Part shown: one piece after another, positions 1 to 10,509 of the stretch
How the letters are laid out: each line of letters begins with the position of its first letter
How positions within the stretch are numbered: the first letter of the stretch is position 1
Assembly (NCBI GenBank): GCA_025201765.1
Contig: MU623350.1
Location: 372,001-436,000, forward strand
Direction: 5' to 3'
Origin: Daldinia sp. FL1419
Taxonomy: Eukaryota > Ascomycota > Sordariomycetes > Xylariales > Hypoxylaceae
Length of the DNA stretch: 64,000 nucleotides
Translations under genes and position numbers: made by a program
The notes under the pieces: generated by a model
Databases searched by the model: none
What the model saw: only the letters and a program-made list of their open reading frames with translations
Told to the model about the DNA's origin: nothing

Positions 1-326
1 GCTCATTGTCGGTTGAAATTAAATACGGTGTTGTCCTACCCTCCTCGTTCTCTACCTTGCGAGCGTTTCGAGAAGGTGATTTGTCTGCAACCTTTAAGAC
101 GCCAAGTTTGCTATCAAGGTTGTCGTCTGTAAAAACTTCTTTGGGATCTAAATTTTCGTCATTGGGCGAGGAAGTGCGAGTTTGGCGTCGTGTCCGTTTT
201 GAGGGCACATTTGTAACTTCTAAACTCGGTGTCAGTTACTTCAATTGAAATATAGCTAAATGCTTCGTTGTTCTTACCAATTTCTTTTATACTCCTAGTC
301 CTCTTTCCGAGAGTTGATCGCACCAT
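1..326 (-). CDS. 5' end of a minus-strand gene leaving the window (possibly Cdc6-like)
   Basis: Partial gene read leftward; the 3' part lies outside the window. Exon 1 is 278-326 (16 codons plus one base), with ATG at 326-324. A 58-base intron (220-277) has donor GTAAGA, branch-like TAACTGAC and acceptor TTTAG. Exon 2 runs from 219 to the window edge without a stop, and the frame is kept across the join. The protein is hydrophilic, basic and Ser/Thr-rich, with LGKRTR at residues 6-11 and a patch KRTRRQTR shortly after the join. From memory, filamentous-fungal Cdc6 proteins begin with a similar LGKR(S/T)R segment before a disordered stretch and the AAA+ ATPase. No ATPase motif is inside the window, so the name is a guess. 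The opposite strand also has an open frame here (3-248), but its composition is much less protein-like. Confidence 0.5.
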
Positions 327-1241
327 TTTGATTATATGAGTTCTTTTCGGGGAAGGACTATGCGTAGTGGTGCAAGTATTTGCTTGAAGATGTAAAAGGA
401 TTTATTGTGCAGGAGAGATGGAAGGGGGAAATAAAGGTAGGTAGGTACATTAGGGCGTAGTATAAAAAAAAGAAGCTATGAAATTGGCAGGGAAGACGAC
501 GCGGATCCACTGAACGCGAGAAGGTCGCGTAAAGTGGTTTCAACGCGAAAGCCATGGTACTAATAAAAAGTTCCCCTGCAGCGCCCTGTTAGGCCTTTTC
601 TTCTAAGGGAGTGTCTTAGCTCCTTCCCCAGGTAGTACCCCCTATTAGAGTCTTGGCACATCGCGAACATGACGCGAGAACCCTCCCCACTCTTCACTAG
701 GGGTAACCAGACTGCCAGACGAATATCCTCCAGCTTTACGCAGCTAAATCAGCTGCACTAACCCCACCTTAGCACTAGTGAAAGCTTGGACCTTCCAAAC
801 TACTGGAACAGGGCGAACTCCGAATTTAGACAGCTGGAATTCTTTGTAGTCTTTAGTCGCCAGCCGCCGTCGGCTTTATCAATTACACATATCTTGGTTG
901 TTTGGGTATTCTTCGCCCGCACTTCGAACGCAAAGATCCGAGTCGCTGCCAATCATCCTTCTCCGTCGGTGTTTAGGTATCAGGTATCTACCATACTAAG
1001 TTGGGCCATTGCCACATCATATTTGAAGTTGGGATCCCACTCTTAAGTCAGGCAATGATGAAATATGAATTGTATCCGACAGATTTCGGACCTTTTCCTA
1101 TTTTCTTTACTTGATCAAGATAGCAGCACAACCGAGGCGAACAAGGTCCATATATGCCCCCAAGGTTATTCGACTGCTGTGTGCATGTTTGGTGGGTAGG
1201 ACGGCTTCGATGTATATGCTCCTCTCTATTACACCTTCGAT
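327..1241. other. Intergenic spacer between divergent genes
   Basis: About 0.9 kb separates the leftward partial gene from hxB, so it must hold both promoters. A short tandem of TAGG units lies near 434-448. An open frame at 786-1046 has no good start, odd composition and no family resemblance, and I do not accept it as a gene. Nothing else is recognisable. Confidence 0.5.
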
Positions 1242-3759
1242 ATGACGGACGGTGATAGCACGGCATGCACGGCATACAATAGCCATATCGAAGCTCTTCG
1301 ACAAGACGAGTTTCCTATGTTACGAGGCAAGCTTGGCTCATTGATCAATATTCTAATTAATTATTATTAACAAATTTATAGATGAAATTTATCTCGACCA
1401 TGCCGGGACAACATTGTATGCCAGGTCTCTCGTGGACAAATTCGCCGCTGACATGACGTCGAATCTCTTTGGTAACCCTCATTCCGCTTCTTTATCTTCC
1501 CAAACCTCGATGTCTCGAATTGAAGATATTCGGTTAAGGGTTTTACAATTTTTCAACGCGGACCCCTCTGAATTCGACCTCGTCTTTGTTGCCAACGCAA
1601 CCGCAGGTATTAAGTTGGTCGCCGAAGCTTTTCGGGGCCACGAGCTCGGTTTCGAGTATTTGTATCATCAAGCATGCCATACAAGTTTAGTCGGTGTTCG
1701 TGAGGAGGCTTCGCATAGTCTCTGTTTTGATGATAATGCAGTGCATGATTGGCTTGATGGAGCTGATCCCACTACTGAGTTTAACCACTGTGCTGGTCCA
1801 GTTCTTTTCGCATACCCGGCTCAATCCAATATGAATGGCGAAAGGTTCCCGCTAGGATGGTCTGATAAATTACGAAAATGTCAATTTGTCTCTAGTCGCC
1901 CATCTTTCACGTTGTTAGATGCCGCGGCGCTTGTCTCAACATCCCCCCTAGATTTGAGTAATGCAGAAACGGCCCCCGACTTTACTGTAATGAGCTTTTA
2001 TAAGATTTTCGGGTTTCCGGATCTTGGTGGGCTTGTCGTGAGGCGCCAAGCAGCGTCAATTTTCCCGTCGCGGAAATACTTTGGAGGTGGCACGGTTGAT
2101 ACGGTGGTTTGCCTTAGAGAACAATGGCATGCTTCCAAGTCGCAGGCCCTACATGAAGCATTAGAGGATGGGACATTGCCTGTGCATAACATCATTGCCT
2201 TGGACTCGGCCCTCGATGTTCATCTTCGATTGTTTGGTTCTATGAAGGATATCGCAGGTCATACATCGTTTCTAAGTCAGAGACTCTGTGATGGGTTAAT
2301 TGCTCTCAGACACGGAAATAGTCAGCCGGTCTGTGTCCTTTACTCACGACTTCTTCACATGTCGAATAATGGCCCCGTCATAGCTTTCAACTTACAAAAT
2401 CAATCAGGGGGCTGGGTCAGTTTGGCCGAGTTTGAAAAGCTTGCGGTATTAAAACGGTTTCACATCCGCACAGGAGGGCTCTGCAACCCAGGTGGAATCG
2501 CATCTTCTCTTGGCCTCGAACCGTGGGAAATGAAGAGAAACTTTTCATCTGGCTTTAGATGTGGAACTGAGAATGATATCATGTGTGGGAAGCCAACGGG
2601 GGTTATCAGAGTAAGCCTGGGAGCCATGAGCACCATTGCAGATGTCGACAAGTTTATTGCGTTCATTGCCGAGTTCTATCGTGTTGACAATGTCCCTGAA
2701 TTTGTGCCTATGTCTCTACTCCCAGCCTATAAAGATCGGTCTGATTTATACGTGAAGAGTATCACGGTTTTCCCGATTAAAAGCTGCGGTGGGTTTTCTG
2801 TGCCTATTGGGGCGCCGTGGGAGGTAAGAGAAGAGGGGCTAGCCTGGGATCGGGAATGGTGCTTAATCCATCGAGGCACCGGCCAGGCATTGAGCCAGAA
2901 GCGTCATCCCCGTATGGCTTTGATTCGACCGGTCATTGATTTTACTAAAGGACATTTGCGGATTTCCTATCTAGGTTTTACGGAGAAAAGCGAATCTCAG
3001 ATATCTATTCCTCTATCCGCGAACCCGTCTCTATTCCACTCTAATATTGGTTCTAGGCCAATGGCGTCCAGAGTTTGTGGTGAAGAAATATCAGCGCAAA
3101 TCTATACGTCTAGCCACGTGAATGATTACTTTTCTAATATTCTCGATGTCCCGTGTGTGCTAGCTCGTTTTCCACCGGGCGGTTTGGGGAAAAGTATGCG
3201 ACATGCAAAGGCTCACCTCCAAAAACACCAAAACGTCAACAGGAAGATACAGTACAAGATAAGTTCCCAGTTGCCGGGTATGGATACACCACCGGACTCT
3301 GATTCAGAATCCGAGCGGCGGCGAATTCTACTGTCGAACGAAAGTCCCATCCTTGCCATTAACTTATCTAGTTTGGATATGTTAAATCGCGAAATAGTCG
3401 GGAAAGGTGGGAGACCTGTATCCCCAGAAGTATTCCGAGCCAATATCGTTATTGGTTCGTCAGCTTTGGAATCGCAGTCATTCGCATATTCGGAGGATCA
3501 TTGGTCGAGCTTAAGGGTTGGACAACAGGATTTCAGAATGCTGGGTTCCTGTCGGAGATGCCATATGATCTGCATAGACCAAGATACGGCTGAAAAGAGC
3601 GAAGAGCCGTTTGTGACGTTGGCTAAGACGAGAAGGTTTGATGGTAAAGTGTTTTTTGGGACGCACATGTGCCATATGCCTTCGCCGAGACCTGATACTA
3701 AGGAGTCTCAATTTCCCACTATTGTGGTAGGAGACAAAGTGTTCATCGATCCGGTCTGA
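1242..3759 (+). CDS. hxB: Molybdenum cofactor sulfurase
   Basis: Two exons, 1242-1326 and 1382-3759, give 820 residues, normal for the family. The enzyme takes sulfur from cysteine through PLP and converts the desulfo molybdenum cofactor of xanthine dehydrogenase and aldehyde oxidase type enzymes to its active sulfo form, in the cytosol. The N-terminal NifS-like domain begins with LDHAGTTLY (residues 33-41), which only appears in frame after the intron is removed. The PLP lysine is K236 in SFYKIFG. The persulfide cysteine is C396 in RTGGLCNPGG. The C-terminal MOSC part (from about 485) has FPIKSCGG, LAWDREWCL and the late RMLGSCRRCHMI block. ATG 1242 is chosen because earlier ATGs meet a stop at once, and the exon ends in FPML, the usual residues just before the LDHAGTT region. 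The intron starts with GC rather than GT. The name hxB follows the Aspergillus nidulans gene. Confidence 0.95.
1327..1381 (+). other. GC-AG intron of hxB
   Basis: A 55-base intron with donor GAG|GCAAGC and acceptor TTTATAG. CTAAT lies about 28 bases before the acceptor. Removing it joins codon G|AT and restores the family-conserved LDHAGTTLY in frame. No GT donor in the neighbourhood gives an open frame. Confidence 0.8.
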
Positions 3760-4175
3760 AGCATTTAGGGCTTAATTAAATATCAGATATCAATACTAAT
3801 CATCCTGATTATAGGGTGTATCCGGAACTTTGATTTCATGTCGTGTTCGAAAGAGAGTGCAAGGGTATCTGATCAGTATATGTTGCCTCACGTCGTAGAC
3901 TGTATTAAGAGGGTTTGGCGTTACAGATGTCGAATTACTTGTAAGTTCTAGAAATATGATCATGAAGTTATCTGTATGTCCCTAGTCAGTTGGGTCCACG
4001 ACCAAATGCACCCCTTCAATAACGCAACCTAAGCTGACGGATTTGCAGCGTACCTCTAGTACTCACTCTAGGGTCAGCTGGGACACCAAGTCATAAGGGT
4101 AATGGATCTGAATCGGCGACAAAGTGATAGGGAAAGTATTTCAAAAGCTACAAAGTAGTAGACTTGGTCATATCC
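3760..4175. other. Spacer downstream of hxB
   Basis: AT-rich 3' flank of hxB. No gene or RNA was recognised. The last part may continue the decayed rDNA fragment that follows, but I cannot align it. Confidence 0.4.
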
Positions 4176-4475
4176 ACCAGAGGAAAAGGCCCGGCCAGCC
4201 AGGCCCAAGGTTCAACTACGAGCTTTTTAACTGCAACAACTTTAATATATGCTATTGGAGCTGGGATTACCGCGGCTGTTGGCACCAGATGTCCTCCGAT
4301 TGTCCCTCGCTGAGGGATTTAAATTGTACTCATTCCAATCACAAGACGCAAAGAACCCTTTATCAATATTTATCGTTACTACCTCCCTATACTCGGGTTG
4401 GGTGATATGTACGCCTATTACTTTCCTTAGATGTGAAACCGTCTTTCAAGCTCCTTTTCCAAAGTTAAGCCCTAG
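4176..4475 (-). pseudogene. Decayed 18S rRNA gene fragment
   Basis: Read on the minus strand this stretch matches the central part of small-subunit rRNA around the universally conserved 530 loop, including GCCGCGGTAAT and the block that reads CAACTACGAGC on the plus strand (4213-4223). The match covers roughly 4191-4440 and fades toward 4475. Compared with the conserved fungal sequence as I remember it, most differences are transitions, for example T for C at two places around the 530 loop. About 30 bases appear lost near 4191-4196, between two GGCC-containing words. No other rRNA pieces or spacers are adjacent, so this is an isolated fragment and not a working rDNA unit. The transition bias would fit repeat-induced point mutation, but ordinary decay is also possible. 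An open frame across it on the plus strand has no coding meaning. Confidence 0.8.
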
Positions 4476-5029
4476 CTGTAATGCTGAGGTAATAATCGCA
4501 TTAGATATGGCTTGTGTGAAAGGTCTCACTAAGTGATGATCGTAGATGTCCTCCCCATTGAAATACTGAATACTGAAGTAATTTATGCGGATAGCGTTGC
4601 TCAAGGGCGCCTCCTATCTTGTAAGGGACGGTTTAACGGCGTTATGTGATCACTATAATGGCTACTCTGTTCCGTCCTGCAGATCATCCTTTTCCTGAGC
4701 CCCTTATTAGACTCTAGTTTATGGTAATAGTACGCTGACGGCTCACCGTACGAGAGGCTCGTCCAGAAACAACATTTGGAATAGCACAGGAAGCCCATGG
4801 CTTTCGTATTTATACAAATAGCATCACCTTTAATGTGATTAGAATTGTGAAACAACATTAGAATTCACACAATATGTCCTTGTAAAATCGAAATATAAAA
4901 GCAACTGAAGCATCGGCTATAGTCGTCTCGAATAGCAAGCTCATCATTCTCAAGATTTACAGCCTTACTCATATCTAACACGTCGTGCTCACCATTCGCA
5001 TATTCGATCAAGTTACTCATTCAACCAAC
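4476..5029. other. Spacer between the rDNA fragment and the small secreted-protein gene
   Basis: No gene seen. It may contain further, unalignable remains of the 18S fragment on its left side and the promoter of the gene at 5030 on its right side. The open frame at 4601-4858 (minus) lacks any family resemblance. Confidence 0.35.
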
Positions 5030-5475
5030 ATGTTCAACGTGAAGACGACCCTTGCTGTCATCCTTCTGCTAGCCACCGAGGCGCTCGCCGCGAGAATCAG
5101 CTATAGTGCCAAGTATGCGGACAACTTTGAGGTCAGGCGCTTTCAGAAGCTTGCAATCATCCCAGACGAGAAGGCCGGCGGTGTTATTGAGCACATGGGA
5201 ACATGGTCTAATAGTCGGTATACTGCCAAGGCATCCCATCACGAGTAAGTTTATTCGATAATCCACCCCCTTATCGTCTCCCATCGAGTTATTCCGCATA
5301 TCACTATTTGCCTCTAAGTCACGTATCAAGTCCCTTAAAAGGAGACACAATTGCTAACTCCCTTTATCGTAGTATGATTATTGTTTCGAACACCGTACCG
5401 GCCCTTTCGAAGAATGATGCCACTGCCGAGGTTGAAGAGATGCAGAGCATTGTTCGCCAGCACATTAAGGGCTAA
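5030..5475 (+). CDS. Small secreted protein, 105 residues
   Basis: Two exons, 5030-5244 and 5373-5475, joined through a 128-base intron with donor GTAAGT and acceptor TCGTAG (codon GA|T). The first 20 residues are a clear signal peptide: a basic start, the hydrophobic core LAVILLLA, and a cut after ALA. The mature part is about 85 residues without cysteines. It is mixed in charge and ends in an amphipathic stretch with KNDATAEVEEM. No Lys-Arg cleavage repeats of the kind found in dikaritin precursors are present. I do not recognise the family. A small inhibitor-like or effector-like secreted protein is possible. Start ATG 5030 is chosen because it begins the signal peptide. The UstYa-like gene ends 377 bases away on the other strand. 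Confidence 0.65.
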
Positions 5476-5851
5476 TTGTGTGTGTCACTTGAATTCTAAA
5501 TACTAATTAACTCTACCTTGCAAGCCTCCGCTTGTATTGTCATGGGGCTAGTATCGTATTAAGGTAGATAGGTAGTCTTAATTTTAATTCGAGCCTCCAA
5601 ACCTGAAGCATTAAACGGCCATATATTAACCATCTTACAATTCGTATCATGTCCTTGCTTGCATTAAACACTGCTCTTATCGTTATGTACAAGTTACTGT
5701 TCATTCATCAACCCCTGTTCAATCAGATAACACCACGCAGACGAAGCTTATTGAATAGCACATGTAGCCAAGCGTTCCTGAAAATGCTATCTTGCGTAGT
5801 ATATCCCCTACGTGGATTGCTAGCCGGCTTTTACCTATTGGGGCCAATCTA
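5476..5851. other. Convergent intergenic spacer
   Basis: 3' flanks of two converging genes. AT-rich, with one TAGGTAG-type word near 5563. An open plus-strand frame from 5649 runs on into the antisense of the UstYa-like gene and is taken as a shadow of it. Confidence 0.4.
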
Positions 5852-6765
5852 TTATGCCTCCGGCCAGTCGCTGAGAAGGATATTGTCTCCCATCCTATCT
5901 TTATCACACTTTTCGACGTCTTGGCTCGCTAGACCACTGGAATTAGTGTGCATACAAGCAGAGTGCTCTTTCGCCCAGTCGCGCAGCGCAGGCCAATTGC
6001 GACACTTCCGTGCCTGGCCATCTCCCGGGCCTGAGCCGTCCTTCTGGTATAAGAGGGTAGCATCAGCATTGCACAAAATAGCCTGCATAAGAGCACCGAG
6101 GCAATGAGTTGAGTGGCCAAAGTGAACGTCAAGCTTCTCTCCTCTAGCTAATTGGAACATCGAATGTCGTATTATAACCTGCTCGTTAGGGAAGAAAGTT
6201 ATTAGCACCAAGTTGGATGCGCGTGGACGGGATGGTTATTCTAGCTCACCAGACAATGTAAAGAGTGATAAGCCTCGATGGTATAAATCCCCTTACTATG
6301 ATCTCGAGGGTCGTCTTGACTGGGGGGTAGTCCGTATTTCGCTGCTAGACCATGGCTAATGGAAACAATACCCAGAGAAGCATTGATATCGTCCCAGTTC
6401 CGATCAACCTCGTCCATACCGGCGATTGTCGCAGAGCTATACTCATTTGACCAACGTATAGGTATATACTTTTCATCATTAATCCCTGGAGGAATTATAG
6501 GGCTACTAAGCCCATCATGATGTATCTGCCCATTGCCCAATTGCAAACGTTGTGGACCAAACTTTAGCCATAACAATATGAAAAGCAGAGTATTGCATGT
6601 TATCAGGAGAAGAAGAGCAACGTATCTCCAATAGTTTTCTTTAATTTTATTTCTTGTCGAAGTAAGGATATCAGGTACGTAGGTTCCTTCCTGGAGGTCT
6701 ATTGACGAAATATCCCCTCCACAGTCGTCAAGTCTTTGATCAAGTGGCTCCGACTGAGAAAGCAT
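5852..6765 (-). CDS. UstYa-like (DUF3328) membrane-anchored oxidase
   Basis: Two exons on the minus strand, 6765-6250 and 6178-5852, with a 71-base intron (GTGAGC...GAGCAG, phase 0). They give 280 residues, normal for the family. UstYa proteins are copper-dependent oxidases or cyclases in fungal RiPP and other secondary-metabolite clusters. The two family motifs are both present: HSLHC at 167-171, ending exon 1, and HSTHC at 194-198 in exon 2. One membrane helix lies at about 47-67 (VALLLLITC and onward), with the catalytic part after it. A conserved cysteine and NADATLLY follow the second motif. Neighbours are a rhodopsin-like membrane protein, a P450 and two secreted peptides, but no NRPS/PKS is in view. 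The cluster role is inferred only. Confidence 0.85.
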
Positions 6766-7425
6766 AGTTGCCTATATTGGGACGTATAAAGGGATTGCAA
6801 TTTCATGTTCTTAAAATACACCGGCCAACTAGAAAGGAGAGCTCAATATATCCGTCGCCTCGATTATCGGAATGTTGGGCTTCCGGGGGGCTTGCATAGG
6901 ACGGATAGGTATGTCTTGATTAAGCCGTGGATCCATCCACTAGGAGACGATATTAGAGACTATAATTAGAAAAGATGGAGGGATCAGGGAGTGAACTAAG
7001 TAAGACATTGATAGGAAGTCGTCTAGGACTCTAGATAGAGATCCCCGAATACGCTTAAACGGCTTACCTACTGATTGGAGTTCCCTTACATACCTCCCTA
7101 TGCAGTGCGTCCTCTCACGAGGTGGGGTCTCGGGTTACGTTGGTATGGAAAAAAGCCTCGTCGTTGCACAAATATTCTCTATAAGGTAGGTAAGTAGGTA
7201 GGTATGGGGGTATCGGTGTTACATGCTGAGGGGCGCTCTTTGTTCATTATGCTCGCCAGAATTTAAGACAATGAGTATAACACATCCGGTACCTGTTCGA
7301 CTAGTGTCATCATATCTATTATTCCCAAGAGTCGCTAAATAATAAGTTTACTTGGTTTGCAATCTTATACTTCCTGCCATACAGCCTTTTCATACCAATT
7401 TTGATGACCGGTGAAATACGCCACG
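6766..7425. other. Divergent promoter spacer
   Basis: About 660 bases between the UstYa-like gene and the rhodopsin-like gene, which point away from each other. It carries a TAGG tandem at about 7183-7205. A shared control region is possible but no recognised operator is seen. Confidence 0.4.
7183..7205. repeat. TAGG tandem block
   Basis: Imperfect tandem of GGTA units (AAGGTAGGTAAGTAGGTAGG). One of the dispersed TAGG/TACC blocks in the spacers. Confidence 0.7.
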
Positions 7426-8896
7426 ATGAATACTTCTCAGACGAATTCTAGCAGCACTGATGAGAAGTATTTATCCACCAGTGAGGGTGGCATCACTCCA
7501 GCTAGCGTGATCGCCGTCGGTGCTGTACTTCCCGGTCTGGCTATTATCGCTGTTGCGTTACGTTTCTATGTGCGCTTGATACGAATGTATACCTCCTTAG
7601 GTGTCGAGGACTGGCTTATTCTTGCATCGGTTATTCTAACATTAGGCATGGGTCTCATGATGATTATTGGTATGAATCGTTCCTTAGCAGGTACTTACCT
7701 AAATACAGTTTCTCTATGTTCCTAACCAGAGAGGATTCTATAGGCTCTGCTCTGGGAGGTTTGGCACAACCAACTCCTCAAGGTACTGGGCCAAAAGGTT
7801 ATCTTACTGCGACAAATGACGCGGAGATCATCACGGAAAAGGTATATTTATCAGTACAGCTCTTTCAGCGCATATATTTACACTTTCATCATTTTAGACT
7901 GAGCGATATGACTGACGATTCGTGTGAAGATTTTCTGGGCTTTTGATTTAGTTCAATGCTTTGCATTCGGTACCGCCAAACTCTCGGTTTTATTTTTCTA
8001 CAGACGCATCTTCTGTGGAAATGTCTTCCATATCTTATCGATGGCGATGATCATAATTGTGGTTATCTGGACCTTTGGGTTCTTCCTCGCTATTCTTTTC
8101 CGTTGTGGAACTCAGTTCTGGGCGCTCTGGGCGCCCCTTAAGTTCCTCCTGGCCAATTGCTACGCAAGCACGCCCATGTTCCAAGCCTTTTCAATATCCG
8201 ATGTTATAACTGATTTATTGATTCTGGCTATGCCGGTCTACTGGGTATGTACTTTCTTCTGTCTTAATATTGCGTTGGTCGGTAATATCTAATGGTGAGT
8301 ACCTAGGTATCGCGACTTCGTATGACATTAAGGAGGAAGTTGGCTGTTTGCGCCGTCTTTCTTCTTGGGATGGTGTAAGTACCCAACTCAGTTATCTTGG
8401 CTTTCCCTTCGAGTGTATCGTAGCTTGCTTATGTTTATATAGCGCTGTGGCGGCTGGAGCTGCGCGTCTCGCTATATTTATCCAACAAACAAATAGTAAG
8501 CGCTCAACCCGACCTAGTTTGGTCGACCTTCTCAACGAAATTCCTAATTATACTATAGATCCTTATCAGAATGCGGACGGAATTGGCCATCTTACAACCG
8601 AAATATACTGGTCTATGATAGAAATGGGAATTTCGGTCGTCGCGGCGTGTCTGCCAACGCTATCGCCCCTATTCAGCAAAGTCTCGCTGGAGTCGATGGT
8701 TCGTAGTGTCCGTAGCATCGTCTCCTTAGAGTCTTTTACACGTTCGGTGTCTAGTAACTCCAGACGGAGAGCGGGATTAAATAGCGGAGGTGATACAGAA
8801 AGAAACCATAGTGGCCGCAGGCCTTACGATTTCGCCTCTGATGGGTCAGACAAACTTACCATACAGAACCCCGGTGCTACCGCGGACAAAGTATAG
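7426..8896 (+). CDS. Fungal rhodopsin-like integral membrane protein
   Basis: Five exons, 7426-7669, 7744-7841, 7930-8244, 8307-8374 and 8443-8896, give 392 residues. The joins are supported by family-like text: MIIG|SALG after intron 1, YW|VSRLRMTLRRK at intron 3 and GMV|AVAAGAARL at intron 4. The weakest join is the acceptor GTGTGAAG before exon 3. The protein belongs to the large Pezizomycotina group of seven-helix proteins related to the PTH11-type receptors. It has an N-terminal helix with VALRFYVR, a GVEDWLI motif after it, KLSVLFFYRRIF, SDVITDLLILAMPVYW and the cytosolic loop motif. No cysteine-rich CFEM domain is present. The C-terminal tail is Ser/Arg-rich. Ligand and function are unknown. 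The gene lies between UstYa-like and P450 genes. Confidence 0.85.
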
Positions 8897-9643
8897 GGTA
8901 TCACGAGAAACGTGTATTACCGCCTGCCGACATCTTACATTAGGTGCCTCAGATAGCTCAAGATAAAGGTTGTACCAATAATAATTAGGATGCTTTAGAG
9001 GCGTCGGACTTAGCAATTTGCGTAACAGCGTACAAGATGATAGTCGGTATTACAATCCAATTATATCTACGAGTTTGTTACTTAGGTACCTATTCTCGGA
9101 GTTTCCATTGCATACCAAAGGATTGCAGGTTATGAACCTCGCAGCCTCGTTAAGAAATTTTGAAGTCGGATTAGGTATCCCGAATATCTTGATGCGGTGT
9201 ATTCGTACGTACTACCAACCGGCACGTTACCTCCGAGGAGATCCTACCCCAATGTGCTGATCCTGCGGGTCTCTAGCCGAAGGTATATTTGATAGAAAAT
9301 TGTCGTCGGTTAGTTTTGATGCACACCTACTTACAGGAGGCGGTCTTAGGTTATGCTGTGATCAGGATCTCGGCCAAATCGGCGGCATGCGCGTTGCCCA
9401 AGTTATAGAATCACATACCGGCTTCTTTGACAAACTCGACATTGAAGCCATGTGGGTAGGTATATTTGTACTTGACTGCTGTGTAAGGTAAGGATTTCGG
9501 ATTCGAGTTTTCATCTGTTGGGGGGATCCTTTTGGTTCTCGTTTCGCCGAATATCTAGGTAGGTATATAATCCAACTTGACAACTAACCCAAGTTACTCT
9601 AACCACATCGCTTATAACTATAGGACGGAGTATTTAAATCAAT
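8897..9643. other. Spacer with possible gene remnants
   Basis: No confident gene. One stretch at about 9300-9470 (plus) reads like coding sequence for some 40 residues (IGGMRVAQVIE, FFDKLDIEAM) but has no acceptable start or partner exons, so it may be a relic. The open frame at 9018-9260 is not convincing. Confidence 0.3.
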
Positions 9644-10015
9644 ATGAAGGCAGTTTTCATTATTCTCGTCTTTGCTCACCAACATCTCATTACCTGGGGT
9701 GCACCCATTCCTTCTAGGGGTATGTAAACGCTACCTGTATAAACCACCACTTAACACTTGGCACTAATACGAATTGCAGATGCGGCTTTAAGCTGCACTC
9801 CGGCAGATGAAGGTTTGCGAACTACTCCCGAAGGTAGAATATAAAAGGATGGTACTCACTAGTGTGCATAGACCCTGTCGTTACTGAATCTGGTGTCGAT
9901 TTGTCTCCAGTCGTGCCTGCTTGCAGCTGGTGAACTCGGAGACCGATGTTACGGTTTACCGACGAGGGATCGGAAAAGGTTGCGTGCTTGGCCTTTGAAG
10001 TTGATACGTCTGTAG
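9644..10015 (+). CDS. Very small secreted peptide gene (splice form uncertain)
   Basis: Exon 1 (9644-9719) encodes a signal peptide, MKAVFIILVF followed by AHQHLITWGA, then APIPSR. Intron 1 (9720-9779) is canonical: GTATGT, branch CACTAATAC, TTGCAG. Exon 2 begins at 9780 (DAALSCTPAD). Three endings are possible. Without a further splice the peptide stops at 9842-9844 (46 residues). With a second intron from GTAGAA at 9834, acceptors at 9910 or 9926 give 50 or 72 residues. The last form (exons 9644-9719, 9780-9833, 9927-10015) has two cysteines and a basic tail with RDRKRLRAW, and is the span given here. The family is not recognised. Position between UstYa-like and P450 genes makes a precursor-peptide role conceivable but unproven. 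Confidence 0.45.
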
Positions 10016-10509
10016 ATTACCTACCTAGGTAGGCGCCTAGGTAGGCAAGGGATGAATAGCGGTATACATAGGAGGTACATATGTGAGGTAGTCAAGGTTA
10101 CCCAGGTTGGATACGTGATAGGGCTTCTACCTAATAACTAGATGCTCCCACACGAGCGTGTAATTGTCGTTACACTACCTATCATTCTACCTATCATTCT
10201 ACCTATAATTTTATTATTTTATCGGCATGGTATCAGTCCGTACCGACGGGCGCCTCGGTGATACGGGTCTGCGCTCTGTTACGTCCGAGACGCCTTATCG
10301 TACTACCTTTGGGTACCGAACAAAGGCCATGGGAAAATACAGAAGGGCAATCACATCACTCATCGCGGTTCCGAGGCGATACGAGGAAGATGTTCATGCT
10401 AACTACAACTACCTACCCAAACCCAAACCCAACCCGAAGGAATAAAAATTAACAAAAATCAAATCGTAAAGACTTGTCAAACTGAGACACTTTCTAAATC
10501 TAGTATAAT
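10016..10509. other. P450 promoter spacer
   Basis: Contains the TACCTAGGTA/TAGGCGCCTA palindromic block at 10018-10048 and three tandem copies of a CTACCTATCATT-like unit at about 10176-10209. Open frames at 10227-10452 look random. No gene accepted. Confidence 0.4.
10018..10048. repeat. TACCTAGGTA palindromic block
   Basis: Two palindromic words next to each other (CTACCTAGGTAG and TAGGCGCCTA). Confidence 0.75.

Noticed and set aside
6..248. Open plus-strand frame at the left edge
   Set aside because: Composition is Ser/Leu-rich and random-looking. The minus strand has a better spliced gene over the same bases.
4124..4536. Two overlapping plus-strand frames
   Set aside because: They are translations of the antisense of an 18S rRNA fragment.
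5649..6107. 152-codon plus-strand frame
   Set aside because: It lies antisense to the second exon of the UstYa-like gene, which has clear family motifs.
9018..9491. Open frames upstream of the small secreted peptide
   Set aside because: No proper start and no partner exons. One part (IGGMRVAQVIE) may be a relic but cannot be placed.
10425..10437. Telomere-like AAACCC words
   Set aside because: Only two or three imperfect units inside a spacer; too short to be an interstitial telomere repeat.
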